DNA of 64,000 nucleotides from Pseudomonas sp. WS 5079 (GTDB lineage: Bacteria; Pseudomonadota; Gammaproteobacteria; Pseudomonadales; Pseudomonadaceae): NCBI RefSeq assembly GCF_012985465.1, contig NZ_JAAQWN010000014.1, forward strand, positions 1 to 64,000, given 5' to 3'. The notes below the pieces were generated by a model. It searched no databases. It was given only the letters and a program-made list of their open reading frames with translations, and had not been told where the DNA came from. A program made the translations under genes and the position numbers. This document shows, piece after piece, positions 17,191 to 26,022 of this stretch. Numbering within the stretch: position 1 is the stretch's first letter; each line of letters begins with the position of its first letter.

Positions 17191-18585
17191 ATGGCCCTTC
17201 CGCAGATCCACTTTCATGAGCGCGCCCCCAAGGTCCAGCAGATCGTCGAGGCGTTCGCCCGTGCCATCGAACAAGGCGAATTGGCCGCTGGCAGCAAACT
17301 GCCGTCGGTGCGTGAGCTGGGGCAACAGTTGGGTGTCGGAAAATTCACCGTCAATGAAGCCCTGGACCGCCTGCGCGGCCAACACCTGCTGACCTCGCGC
17401 CAGGGCCGCGGGCACTTTGTGGCCCAGCGCCAGACGCAGCCATCGTCCAGCAACTGGGTGGACCTGCTGCCCCAGGATTTGCTCAGTGTGCTGCGCCGGC
17501 CGATGCTGACCGGCCAGGGCGAACTGCGCCCCGGTGGCGGCCACCTGCCCGAAGACTGGCTCGATTCCGAGACCATGCGCCAGGCCCTGCGCAGTGTGGT
17601 ACGGGCCCCGTCCCTGCGGGTTGCCGGCATGGGCACGCCGGCGGGTTTCCTGCCGCTGCGCCAGGCCCTGCAACAAAAACTCCTGGGCGATGGCCTGGCG
17701 GTGCCGGTGGAACAGATCATCACCACCCCCAGTACCCTGCAAGGCCTGGACATGTTGATGCGCCTGCTGGCCCGCCCCGGTGACACGGTGCTGCTGGATG
17801 CGCCGTGCTACTTCAACTTCCACGCCAACCTGGCGCTGCATGGGGTCAAGGTGGTGACACTGCCGCGCGGCCCGGATGGTTTCGACCTGGAGGCCCTGGA
17901 GCAGTTGCTCAGCGAGGAACGGCCCAGCCTGTATGTGACCACCAGCATCCTGCACAACCCCACCGGCCATTCCTTCAGCGCGGCCCAGGCCTTTGGGCTG
18001 CTGCAACTGATGCGCCAGTATCACTGCCATATCATCGAGGACGACCTCTACGGCGACCTGCACCCCAACCCGCCGCCCCGCCTGGCGGCACTCGCCGGGC
18101 TGGAGCAGGTGACCTATCTGTCGGGCTTCTCGAAAACCCTCAGCGCCAATACCCGGGTCAGCTATGTGGTGGCGGCGCCGCAACTGGCGGCCAACCTGAC
18201 CAACATGAAGTTGATGAGCGGCGGCGTGACCTCGGAGTTGTTCGAGCAACTGGTCTACCGCCTGCTCAGCGAAGGCAGCTATGCGCGGCACCGCAAGCGC
18301 ATGGTCCAGCGCCTGCTGGAAGCCGGTGCGCGGGTGGAACAGTGGTTGCGCCGCTGTGGCTGTGAGCTGCCCATGGGGTATGAAGCTGGGATGTTTATCT
18401 GGGCGCGCCTGCCGGCCGGGGTCAAGTGTGAACAACTGGCCGAGGCCGGGCTCAAGCGCGGCATGGTGTTGGCGCCGGGGGCACTGTTTGGGTATGAGCC
18501 GGGGCTGCATGATTTTATGCGCTTCAATGTGGCGCATTGTGATGATCCACGGGTATGCAAAGCCATCGAGCAATTGTTGCGCTGA
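17191..18585 (+). CDS. MocR/PdxR-family PLP-dependent transcriptional regulator
   Basis: A 464-residue fusion. The N-terminal GntR-type winged helix (about residues 8-75) has IEQGELAAGSKLPSVRELGQQ and ends in SRQGRGHFV. The C-terminal fold-type-I aminotransferase-like domain contains HNPTGHS and the PLP-binding Lys in LSGFSKTLSANTR. MocR proteins use PLP as a sensor cofactor and usually have no transaminase role of their own. The start ATG (17191) has AGGA seven bases before it; longer in-frame openings would run through the promoter. It is divergent from the LysE exporter, which is the likely target. Confidence 0.92.
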   Translation: MALPQIHFHERAPKVQQIVEAFARAIEQGELAAGSKLPSVRELGQQLGVGKFTVNEALDRLRGQHLLTSRQGRGHFVAQRQTQPSSSNWVDLLPQDLLSVLRRPMLTGQGELRPGGGHLPEDWLDSETMRQALRSVVRAPSLRVAGMGTPAGFLPLRQALQQKLLGDGLAVPVEQIITTPSTLQGLDMLMRLLARPGDTVLLDAPCYFNFHANLALHGVKVVTLPRGPDGFDLEALEQLLSEERPSLYVTTSILHNPTGHSFSAAQAFGLLQLMRQYHCHIIEDDLYGDLHPNPPPRLAALAGLEQVTYLSGFSKTLSANTRVSYVVAAPQLAANLTNMKLMSGGVTSELFEQLVYRLLSEGSYARHRKRMVQRLLEAGARVEQWLRRCGCELPMGYEAGMFIWARLPAGVKCEQLAEAGLKRGMVLAPGALFGYEPGLHDFMRFNVAHCDDPRVCKAIEQLLR

Positions 18586-18591
18586 TCCAGT

Positions 18592-19440
18592 GTGGGAGCG
18601 GGCTTGCCGTAATGCCGATCAGTCAAGCGAACGCAATGCTCAACGCAGTGAAGATCAAATGTGGGAGCGGGCTTGCTCGCGAAGACGTCGGCCCAGCAAA
18701 CATTGATATTGACTGACCCACCGCTTTCGCGAGCAAGCCCGCTCCCACAAGGGATCTGCGTCGGGGCAAAGCTTGGGCCACACCACAAATCAAAGGTAGG
18801 AGCTGGCTTGCCTGCGATGGCGGTATACCAGCCGCCACAAATAGTGGCCGAACCGCCGCTATCGCGGGCAAGCCCGCTCCCACAGGGATGTGCGTCGGGG
18901 CAAAAGCTTGGGCCACACCACAAATCAAAGGTGGGAGCTGGCTTGCCTGCGATGGCGGTATACCAGCCGCCACAAATAGTGGCCGAACCGCCGCTTTCGC
19001 GAGCAAGCCCGCTCCCACAGGGGATGTGCGTCGGGGCAAAAGCTTGGGCCACACCACAAATCAAAGGTAGGAGCTGGCTTGCCTGCGATGGCGGTATACC
19101 AGCCGCCAAAAATAATGGCTGAACCGCCGCTATCGCGGGCAAGCCCGCTCCTACAGGGGATGTGCGTCGGGGCAGTAGTTTGGGCCACACCACAAATCAA
19201 AGGTAGGAGCTGGCTTGCCTGCGATGGCGGTATACCGGCCGCCACAAATAGTGGCCGAACCACCGCTTTCGCGAGCAAGCCCGCTCCCACAGGGGATGTG
19301 CGTCGGGGCAGTAGTTTGGGCCACACCACAAATCAAAGGTAGGAGCTGGCTTGCCTGCGATGACGGTATACCAGCCGCCACAAATAGTGGCCGAACCGCC
19401 GCTATCGCGGGCAAGCCCGCTCCCACAGGGGATCTGCGCT
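18592..19440. repeat. tandem array of about 136-bp REP-containing units
   Basis: The landmark GAT(G/C)TGCGTCGGGGCA recurs at 18753, 18887, 19023, 19159 and 19295, and a truncated landmark GATCTGCGC appears at 19431. The spacings are 134, 136, 136, 136 and 136 bp. Each unit holds an inverted REP pair (GGAGCTGGCTTGCCTGCGAT on one side; GCAAGCCCGCTCC(C/T)ACAGG on the other) joined by GGCGGTATACCAGCCGCC. A linker with CTTGGGCCACACCACAAATC or a close variant follows. The first unit (from about 18655) has a different interior, and a lone REP arm sits at 18592. The array fills the gap between the MocR gene and the amidase; 19441-19613 holds the amidase leader only. Open frames across the array on both strands are by-products of the repeat. 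Confidence 0.95.
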
Positions 19441-19613
19441 TGACTGACTGGTATTAGGGATTGCCGGCGCCCAGAGTCGTGACAATTGAGTGCACACAAA
19501 AACGCAACACTGCACCGCTTCGAATGTGATGGTCGCTGCTGCCCAGGGTTTATATAGTCGGGTCCAACAGCCACCCGCCATGAGCCCCAGGGCCCATCAC
19601 CAGGAAGCGCTCA

Positions 19614-21002
19614 ATGACCGATCTTCACGACCTCACGGCCACGCAATTGCTGGCGCAGTTCGCCAGCCGCCAGCTCTCCCCCATCGACTACTACGACCAC
19701 CTGCTGGGCCATATCGACCGCTGGGAGCCGCAGATCCGCGCGCTGTACGCCTTCGATCCACAGCAGGTACGCCGGCAAGCCCAGGCCGCCACCGAGCGCT
19801 GGAACAAAGGCCAGCCCAATGGCGTGCTCGATGGTGTGCCCGTGACCATCAAGGAACTGATAGCCACCGAAGGCACGCCGATTCCCCTCGGCAGCGCCGC
19901 CACCCGCCTGACCCCGGCCCTCAGGGACGCCCCGCCCGCCGCGCGGATGCGCGAAGCCGGGGCGATTGTGCTGGCCAAGACCACTGTCCCGGATTTCGGC
20001 ATGCTCTCCTCCGGCCTGTCGAGCTTCCATGGCATCACCCGCAACCCGTGGAACACCGCCAACAACACCGGCGGTTCCAGCTCGGGGGCTGGCGCGGCGG
20101 CCGCCGCCGGTTACGGGCCGTTGCATATCGGCACCGATATCGGCGGCTCGGTGCGCCTGCCCGCCGCCTGGTGTGGCCTGGTGGGGTTCAAGCCGACCCT
20201 GGGGCGCATCCCGATCGACCCGTACTACACCGGCCGCACCGCCGGGCCGATGACCCGCACGGTGGACGACTGCGTCTTGATGATGCAGCACCTGGCCCGC
20301 CCCGACGCCCGCGACGCCACCAGCCTGCCGCCGCTCACAAGCGAGTGGAGCAACCAGCCGCTGTCGGTCAGGGGCCTGCGGGTCGGGCTGATGCTCGAGC
20401 CAGGTGCCGGCCTGCAACCGGAAGGTTTCGTGTGTGAGGCGGTGGAGCACGCCGCGCGCCTGTTCGAAGCCCATGGCGCCAGGGTCACGCTGATCCCGCC
20501 GATCATGGACCGCGCCCAGCTCGACGGCCTCGACCAGTTCTGGCGCGCCCGGCAATGGGGCGACTTGTCGGCCTTGAGCAGCGAGCAGTTCGATAAAGTC
20601 TTGCCGTACATCCGCGACTGGGCCGCCCCTGGTGCCGACATCAGCGGCGTACAGGCGGTGCAGGGGTTCAACCAGACCTTCGAGATGCGCCGCCGCGCCG
20701 CCCAGGCCTTCAGCGACCTGGACCTGATCCTGTCGCCCACCAACCAGGTCAACGCGTTCCCCGCCCAATGGCCATCGCCGAGCAATAACCCGCAATTGCC
20801 GTTCGAACACATCGTGTTCACCGTGCCCTGGAACATGGGCGAGCAACCGGCGCTGTCGATCAACTGTGGTTACGCCGCCGATGGCATGCCCATCGGCCTG
20901 CAGATGATCGCCCCCCGCTTTGCCGATATCTGGCTGCTGCAAATCGCAAAAACCTATGAGAGCTGGCGTGGCGCAATCCACCAATGGCCGAACCCGAACT
21001 GA
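19614..21002 (+). CDS. amidase (amidase-signature family)
   Basis: A 462-residue amidase-signature hydrolase. The Ser-cisSer-Lys triad is visible: Lys in VTIKELIA, the cis-Ser in GGSSSGAG, and the nucleophile Ser in DIGGSVRLPA. The C-terminal part contains GLQMIAPRFAD, typical of the family. It hydrolyses an amide to acid and ammonia; the substrate is not predictable because the family covers aryl, aliphatic and peptide amides. AGGA precedes the start by about nine bases. The next genes are an MHS transporter and an OprD porin on the same strand, suggesting an uptake-and-hydrolysis unit. A paralogue lies at 32865-34268 with the same signature. Confidence 0.92.
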   Translation: MTDLHDLTATQLLAQFASRQLSPIDYYDHLLGHIDRWEPQIRALYAFDPQQVRRQAQAATERWNKGQPNGVLDGVPVTIKELIATEGTPIPLGSAATRLTPALRDAPPAARMREAGAIVLAKTTVPDFGMLSSGLSSFHGITRNPWNTANNTGGSSSGAGAAAAAGYGPLHIGTDIGGSVRLPAAWCGLVGFKPTLGRIPIDPYYTGRTAGPMTRTVDDCVLMMQHLARPDARDATSLPPLTSEWSNQPLSVRGLRVGLMLEPGAGLQPEGFVCEAVEHAARLFEAHGARVTLIPPIMDRAQLDGLDQFWRARQWGDLSALSSEQFDKVLPYIRDWAAPGADISGVQAVQGFNQTFEMRRRAAQAFSDLDLILSPTNQVNAFPAQWPSPSNNPQLPFEHIVFTVPWNMGEQPALSINCGYAADGMPIGLQMIAPRFADIWLLQIAKTYESWRGAIHQWPNPN

Positions 21003-21097
21003 CCTTGACGCTGTAACTGAACTGCCCACCCACACGCCCGCTCCCCGGCCACAAGGCCGGGGCCTGGGCGACCTATAACTAAAACCGAGGGGCTGGT

Positions 21098-22450
21098 ATG
21101 CACACTGAACAATTGACTCGCGAGGGTCCCGAGTACACACCCGAAACGCCATCGCCGGACGCCGGCCGCAAGAGCATCTTTGCCGTGGTGCTGGGCAATG
21201 CCGTGGAGTTTTTCGACTTTGGGGTCTACGCGACCTTCGCGGTGATGATCGGCCACACGTTTTTCCCGTCCGACAGCGCCTTCGTCAGCTTGATGCTCTC
21301 GGTCACCGCCTTTGGCATCGGCTTTATCGTGCGGCCCCTGGGCGCGGTGCTGATTGGCGCCTACGCCGACCGCGTCGGGCGCAAGCCGGCGATGTTGCTG
21401 ACCCTGGTGATGATGGCGGTGGGCACCGGCAGTATTGCGATATTGCCCGGCTACGAGACCATCGGGATTGCCGCGCCGATCCTGCTGGTGGTCACCCGCA
21501 TGATCCAGGGCCTGGCCTGGGGCGGTGAAGCCGGCCCCGCCACCACCTATATCCTGGAAGCCGCGCCAGCGCACAAACGCGGCACCTACGCCTGTTGGCA
21601 AGTGGTGGCCCAGGGTGTCGCCGCCATGGCCGCAGGGCTGGTGGGTTATACCCTGACCAAAGTGATGTCCCCCGAAGACCTCAACAGCTGGGGCTGGCGC
21701 GTGCCGTTCGTGTTTGGCCTGCTGGTGTTGCCGATTGGAATCTATATCCGCCGTAACCTGGCCGAGACCTTCCACGGCCAGGGCGAAACCACCAGCACCG
21801 GCGATCTGGTGCGCGAAGTCTGCGGCAAGCATCGGCGCGCGCTGGTCCTGGGTTTGCTGATCCTCTCGGGCAGCACCATCACCCAGTACTTCCTCAACTA
21901 CATGACCACCTTTGCCCTGACAGAGCTGAAGTTGCCCACCAGTATTTCCATGCTCTCGACCCTGGTGGCCGGCGCGGCCATGGCGGTGTGCGCGGTGGCC
22001 GGCGGCATGTTGTGCGACCGTTTCGGGCGCCGGGTGATCCTGATGACGCCCCGGGTGGTGCTGTTGCTGATCCTGTTCCCGGCCTTGCAATTGATGACCG
22101 AACACCCCAGCCCGTCGACCTTCCTCCTGACCCTGGCAGTGCTCTCGGGCCTGCATGGCATGAGCGGCGCGGCGTTGATCGTGCTGTTGGTGGAGAGCTT
22201 CCCCAAATCCGTGCGCTCCACCGGTTTCTCCATCGTCTACGCCTTTGGTGTGGCGGCGTTTGGCGGCACTGCGCAGATCATCATCACCTGGTTGATCGGC
22301 ACCACGGGCGACCCGATGTCACCGGTGTGGTACCTGCTGATCGCCAACCTGGTGTGCCTCACCGCTGCCTGGTTCGCCAAGGAAACCCGGCCCGTGCTGC
22401 CCGGCACCCCGGCCCGCGAAACCCGGCTCACAGAAGCCCCGGTTCGCTGA
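21098..22450 (+). CDS. MFS transporter, metabolite:H+ symporter (MHS) family
   Basis: A 450-residue, twelve-TM permease. MHS signatures: NAVEFFDFGVYATFA in TM1, the loop 2-3 motif GAYADRVGRKPAM, and GLAWGGEAGPATTY in TM4-5. The family imports organic acids and zwitterions such as shikimate, citrate, proline betaine, ketoglutarate or dicarboxylates. It lies 95 bp downstream of the amidase on the same strand and could import the amide or the acid product. The ATG is preceded by GAGGGGCTGGT, an acceptable ribosome site. Confidence 0.9.
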   Translation: MHTEQLTREGPEYTPETPSPDAGRKSIFAVVLGNAVEFFDFGVYATFAVMIGHTFFPSDSAFVSLMLSVTAFGIGFIVRPLGAVLIGAYADRVGRKPAMLLTLVMMAVGTGSIAILPGYETIGIAAPILLVVTRMIQGLAWGGEAGPATTYILEAAPAHKRGTYACWQVVAQGVAAMAAGLVGYTLTKVMSPEDLNSWGWRVPFVFGLLVLPIGIYIRRNLAETFHGQGETTSTGDLVREVCGKHRRALVLGLLILSGSTITQYFLNYMTTFALTELKLPTSISMLSTLVAGAAMAVCAVAGGMLCDRFGRRVILMTPRVVLLLILFPALQLMTEHPSPSTFLLTLAVLSGLHGMSGAALIVLLVESFPKSVRSTGFSIVYAFGVAAFGGTAQIIITWLIGTTGDPMSPVWYLLIANLVCLTAAWFAKETRPVLPGTPARETRLTEAPVR

Positions 22451-22471
22451 ACAGCGCGTATGCACTCTTCA

Positions 22472-22571
22472 TGTAGGAGCGAGCTTGCTCGCGAAGACCG
22501 TCAACGATAACGCGCGCATTCTGGATGCACGCGGCGGTCTCCGGCTTTTCGCGAGCAAGCTCGCTCCTACA
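22472..22571. repeat. REP pair (inverted)
   Basis: TGTAGGAGCGAGCTTGCTCG and its mirror CGAGCAAGCTCGCTCCTAC face each other across about 60 bp. It lies between the MHS transporter and the porin gene and probably separates their transcripts. Confidence 0.9.
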
Positions 22572-22597
22572 GTTTCTTCTTTGTGTGGGGATTAACC

Positions 22598-23944
22598 ATG
22601 TATCCACGTCTTTTCCTGGCCGCCACCCTGGCGACCGGCGCCCAGGCTTATGCGCAAGAAAACGCCCAGGCCAGTGCCCCCGGCTTTATCGAGGGCAGCA
22701 GCCTGGACCTGAACCTGCGTCACTACTATTCCAACCAGCACACCCAGCGCAGCACCTACCTGAGCATCAAGAAACCCGGTGGCATCGAACGCACCCGCGT
22801 GCGCGAAACCTGGGTGCAGACCGCCATGCTCAAATACAGCTCCGGCTACACCCAGGGTGTGATTGGCGTGGGGGTGGATGTCGGCGTATTCAGTGCGGTC
22901 AACCTGCAGCGCGGGCATGGCAAGGTGGCCAATGGCGGCGACCGCGTGCTGGTGGACAGCGACGGCGATGCGATCCCGACCTGGAGCCGGCTGGGGGTGG
23001 GCGATGTGCGGTTGCGCCTGTCCAATACCGAGCTCAAGGCCGGGCGCCTGATGACCGACAACCCGATCCTGCGCTACAAGGACAACCGCGCCCTGCCCTC
23101 CAGCTTCCAGGGCGTGGGCCTGTACAGCAACGAACTGGACTGGCTGTCGATCCAGGGCGGCAGTTTCGACCGGGCCATCCCGCGCACCGGCACCGGCGCC
23201 GAGCGCCTGACCACCACCTTCGGCAACCGCGCCTACAGCGGCGCGCGCATCAGTTACCTGGGGGCCACGCTCAAGCCGGGCTACGGCCTGGAAGCCAGCC
23301 TCTACGGCTCGCGCTTCGAGGACATGTGGGACCAGTACTACCTGGGGCTGACCCATCGCATCGGCGACAAAAACACGCTCGCCCTCAAGACCGCCCTGCA
23401 CTACTACCACACCGAGGACTCCGGCCAGCAGCGCCTGGGCTACATCGACAACGACGCCGCCAGCCTGGCCGTGACTGCCAACCACCAGGCCCACAGCCTG
23501 ACCCTGGCCTGGCAACAGGTGTTCGGCAACGAGTACTTCGACTATGTGTGGGAGTCCACCGGCAACTACATGGCCAACTCGCTGTACTCGGACTACAACG
23601 GCCCCAACGAAAAATCCTGGCAACTGCGCTACGACCTTGACCTGGCCGCCTACGGCGTGCCCGGCCTGACCGCCAGCCTGTGGCACGCCAAGGGCTGGGG
23701 CATCGACGGCACGCACTACGAGGGTGATCGCAACGGCCACAACACCGGCTACAACGTGCGCGGGCTGGACAACGCCAAGCACAACGAAAACGGCTTGATG
23801 CTGGCGTATGTGGTGCAATCGGGGAAGTTGAAAAACTCGGTCCTGCGCACCATCGTCTACAACCACCGCGCCAGTGGCGGGCAGATTGACGGCAGCTATG
23901 ACGAATTCAGGATCGTCGGCAATTTCCCCATCAACCTGTTCTGA
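22598..23944 (+). CDS. OprD-family outer-membrane porin
   Basis: A substrate-specific porin of 448 residues. The signal peptide ends at about Ala-20 (AQAYA). The mature N-terminus (FIEGSSLDLNLRHYY) is the standard OprD start, and GYTQGVIGVGVDVG is the next conserved strand. The C-terminus ends in aromatic-flanked beta strands (GNFPINLF), as in the Phe-terminated OM barrel. OprD-family channels admit basic amino acids (OccD) or aromatic and aliphatic acids (OccK). The association with the amidase and MHS transporter suggests a carboxylate or amide substrate. The start is the ATG before MYPRL; an earlier in-frame TTG/GTG region is within the REP tail. Confidence 0.92.
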   Translation: MYPRLFLAATLATGAQAYAQENAQASAPGFIEGSSLDLNLRHYYSNQHTQRSTYLSIKKPGGIERTRVRETWVQTAMLKYSSGYTQGVIGVGVDVGVFSAVNLQRGHGKVANGGDRVLVDSDGDAIPTWSRLGVGDVRLRLSNTELKAGRLMTDNPILRYKDNRALPSSFQGVGLYSNELDWLSIQGGSFDRAIPRTGTGAERLTTTFGNRAYSGARISYLGATLKPGYGLEASLYGSRFEDMWDQYYLGLTHRIGDKNTLALKTALHYYHTEDSGQQRLGYIDNDAASLAVTANHQAHSLTLAWQQVFGNEYFDYVWESTGNYMANSLYSDYNGPNEKSWQLRYDLDLAAYGVPGLTASLWHAKGWGIDGTHYEGDRNGHNTGYNVRGLDNAKHNENGLMLAYVVQSGKLKNSVLRTIVYNHRASGGQIDGSYDEFRIVGNFPINLF

Positions 23945-24083
23945 CACCCGCCCGTCGGCATCAGCAGTTGCCGACGGGTAAAATTCAGAATTCTTACACC
24001 CTACATGCGACTGCTCCGGCATTGGCTCGCCGCCGCCCTTGGTAAAAAGCCTGTTCCCTATGGACGGTTACCCAGGAACGCGG

Positions 24084-24827
24084 ATGAAACCTTTGAAAGC
24101 AGCAGCGCTTTGCCTCATCAGTGGATGGATGATGCTCTTGAGTTCTCCCGGCCATGCCGCGGCGCCCGGTATCGAATGGTTGGTGGATTGCCCGCGCCTG
24201 CCCGGGCGGGCGCTTGACCAGGAGGTGGTGGCGCGTACCCAGTGCGGCATTGTCACCGTGCCGCTGGACCACCAGGCCCCTGACGCACGCACCTACCGCC
24301 TGACCCTCACCCGGGTCGGTGCCCAGCAGCCCCTGGAGCGCCGGGGCGTGATCTTCGCGCGACCGGCCACGGCCCAGGCGAATTTGCATGGGGTGTTCGC
24401 GGTGCATCTGGCAACCGTCTGGAAGTACTACAACACCGAGGCATACCGCACGCTGACGCGCCTCTACGACGTCGTTGAACTAAGCCCGCGCAAGGGCGTG
24501 GCCAATGAACAATCGGCGTGGGACATGGAGTTCGTGCGCCAGCAACTGGGGGAGCAACGCGTCAGCTTCCTGGGCATCGCCCAGGGCAATCTGTTGGGTG
24601 CCGAGTACGCCCAATTGTTTGCCGACCGTGTCGAGCGCATGGTGCTGATCGAGCCCGACGCAAGCACCGCCCAGGCATCCGACACGCTGCCCGCCACCCT
24701 GCGGCTCAAGGGCCCCTATCTACAGAGCACCACCACCGATGCCAGCCAGTGCGTGAACCGCTGGGCCGGCATCTACCTGGCCCAGGGCAGACAGCCGCCG
24801 TCGTCGACCCGTTGCCTGGCCGATTAG
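24084..24827 (+). CDS. short alpha/beta-hydrolase-like secreted protein, nucleophile Ser missing
   Basis: A 247-residue protein with a signal peptide (LISGWMMLLSSPGHAAA) and AGGAA five to six bases before the ATG. The CxxxTVPLDH and VGAQQP regions resemble the N-terminal half of TAP-like/prolyl-aminopeptidase hydrolases, periplasmic proteins usually of about 450-500 residues. The segment FLGIAQGNLLGAEYAQLFADRVERMVL aligns with the family nucleophile elbow, normally GGSYGT, but the Ser position reads Ala (GIAQGN). The later lid, Asp and His regions are absent: the protein stops about 60 residues after the elbow, at a TAG overlapping the convergent LysR stop. It may be a degenerate gene or a non-catalytic binding protein. 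Function unknown. Confidence 0.7.
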   Translation: MKPLKAAALCLISGWMMLLSSPGHAAAPGIEWLVDCPRLPGRALDQEVVARTQCGIVTVPLDHQAPDARTYRLTLTRVGAQQPLERRGVIFARPATAQANLHGVFAVHLATVWKYYNTEAYRTLTRLYDVVELSPRKGVANEQSAWDMEFVRQQLGEQRVSFLGIAQGNLLGAEYAQLFADRVERMVLIEPDASTAQASDTLPATLRLKGPYLQSTTTDASQCVNRWAGIYLAQGRQPPSSTRCLAD

Positions 24828-25729
24828 TCCACCAGCGCGCAACGCTGCATGGCGCTGGCCAGCATGTCCTGGCATTTGAGGACCGCCACCGAGCGCGGTC
24901 GGTTGCGGTAGCCGCACAGGTCAATGCGAATCCGCCCCAGGTGCTCATCGGCAATCGGCACCGCCACCAGGCCATCACCCAGGTCGCGGGCATCGGCATC
25001 CACCTGGGGCAGGATCAAGACCGCCGCCCGTTGCCGGGCCAGGCTTTTCTGCACTTCCAGGGAGCTGGTGGTAAACACCGGCTGGATCGTCACCCCACGC
25101 TTTTTCGCCGCCGCCTCCAAGGCCTGGCGCACGCCGTACGCCGAGTCGGGAATGGCCAGGGGCTGGCCTTCAAGCTCGCGCAACTCAATGCTGTCGCGCT
25201 GGGCAAACGGGTGTTCGGCGCTGACCAGTACGCGGTGCCACAACTCGCATTGCGCGGTGACTTCCACATCGGCCCGCTCCTGCAGATAGAACGCCAGGCC
25301 CAGGTCGGCCTCGCCACTGCACAGTGCATCCAGAGTGGCCGAGGCGCTGGCGATCACGATATTGAACGTGACCTTGGGGTGCGCCCGGTAGAACGCCGCG
25401 AGTACCGGCGCCAGTACCGTGGAAACGATACTTTCTGACACATGAATGCTGATGTTACCCGCCACCTGGCTTTGCCGGCTGGCGATCACATCGCGCACCT
25501 GATCGAGGCCGCGCAGGGTACTGGTGACCTGCTCGGCCAGGCACTCGCCCTCTACCGTCAGGCGGATACCGCGCGGGCCGCGCTCAATCAGCGCGGCGCC
25601 AAAGAAGTGCTCCAGGTGTTCGATCTGCCGGCTGACGGCAGTGGGCGTGACGTACAAACGCTCGGCCGCCTTACGCAACGAGGCGCAGCGCGCCACCTCG
25701 TGAAAATACCGCAAGGCTCGTAATTGCAT
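24824..25729 (-). CDS. LysR-family transcriptional regulator
   Basis: A 301-residue LTTR. The N-terminal winged helix spans residues 1-60 (LRYFHEVARCASLRKAAERL, VTPTAVSRQIEHLE). The C-terminal periplasmic-binding-protein-like effector domain begins near residue 92 (GNISIHVSESIVSTVLAPVL). The start is the ATG at 25729 (MQLRALRYF), preceded by AGGAG. A longer in-frame opening to 25798 would add 23 unconserved residues. It is convergent with the short hydrolase gene and faces away from the REP element upstream. Its target is not evident; the amidase/MHS/porin genes are candidates, though they are not divergent from it. Confidence 0.9.
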   Translation of the reverse strand: MQLRALRYFHEVARCASLRKAAERLYVTPTAVSRQIEHLEHFFGAALIERGPRGIRLTVEGECLAEQVTSTLRGLDQVRDVIASRQSQVAGNISIHVSESIVSTVLAPVLAAFYRAHPKVTFNIVIASASATLDALCSGEADLGLAFYLQERADVEVTAQCELWHRVLVSAEHPFAQRDSIELRELEGQPLAIPDSAYGVRQALEAAAKKRGVTIQPVFTTSSLEVQKSLARQRAAVLILPQVDADARDLGDGLVAVPIADEHLGRIRIDLCGYRNRPRSVAVLKCQDMLASAMQRCALVD

Positions 25730-25814
25730 GCTCGGGTGCTCCTGCACAAAGACTGGAGCACCAAGGCACGCAATTACTGCGCCAGGCTCAAGGTTCATGA
25801 ACGCTGCACATCAA

Positions 25815-25905
25815 CTGTGGGAGCGGGCTTGCTCGCGAAGGCGGTGGGTCAGTGATGGGTATGTCGGCTGATACACCGCATTCGCGAGCAAGCCCGCTCC
25901 CACAT
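25815..25905. repeat. REP pair (inverted)
   Basis: TGTGGGAGCGGGCTTGCTCG faces CGAGCAAGCCCGCTCCCACA. It lies between the LysR and GntR genes, upstream of both. Confidence 0.92.
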
Positions 25906-25987
25906 GGGCCCCTGGACGTGATTTACGACCTGTTTTCACTGAAAACGACCCCCGCCGTTGACGCCCCGCCCCAACCCCTATTAAGTG

Positions 25988-26016
25988 CTATTTATCCGCA
26001 TTAATACGATAAATAG
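25988..26016. promoter_or_regulatory. dyad operator before GntR regulator
   Basis: CTATTTATC and GATAAATAG are perfect 9-bp inverted arms separated by an 11-bp spacer containing ATTAAT. It ends six bases before the GntR start codon, over the expected ribosome site, so a bound dimer could autorepress. No similar copy was noticed directly before the ABC operon at 26999. Confidence 0.55.
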
Positions 26017-26022
26017 AAAACC

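Noticed and set aside
18279..19329. Overlapping open frames across the 136-bp array, with repeated GSGLARESGGSATI-like peptides
   Set aside because: They are translations of REP units and start inside the repeats or the MocR gene; no ribosome sites or homology.
18592..19440. CRISPR array
   Set aside because: The period is 136 bp and units are near-identical throughout; there are no short repeats with unique spacers and no cas genes.
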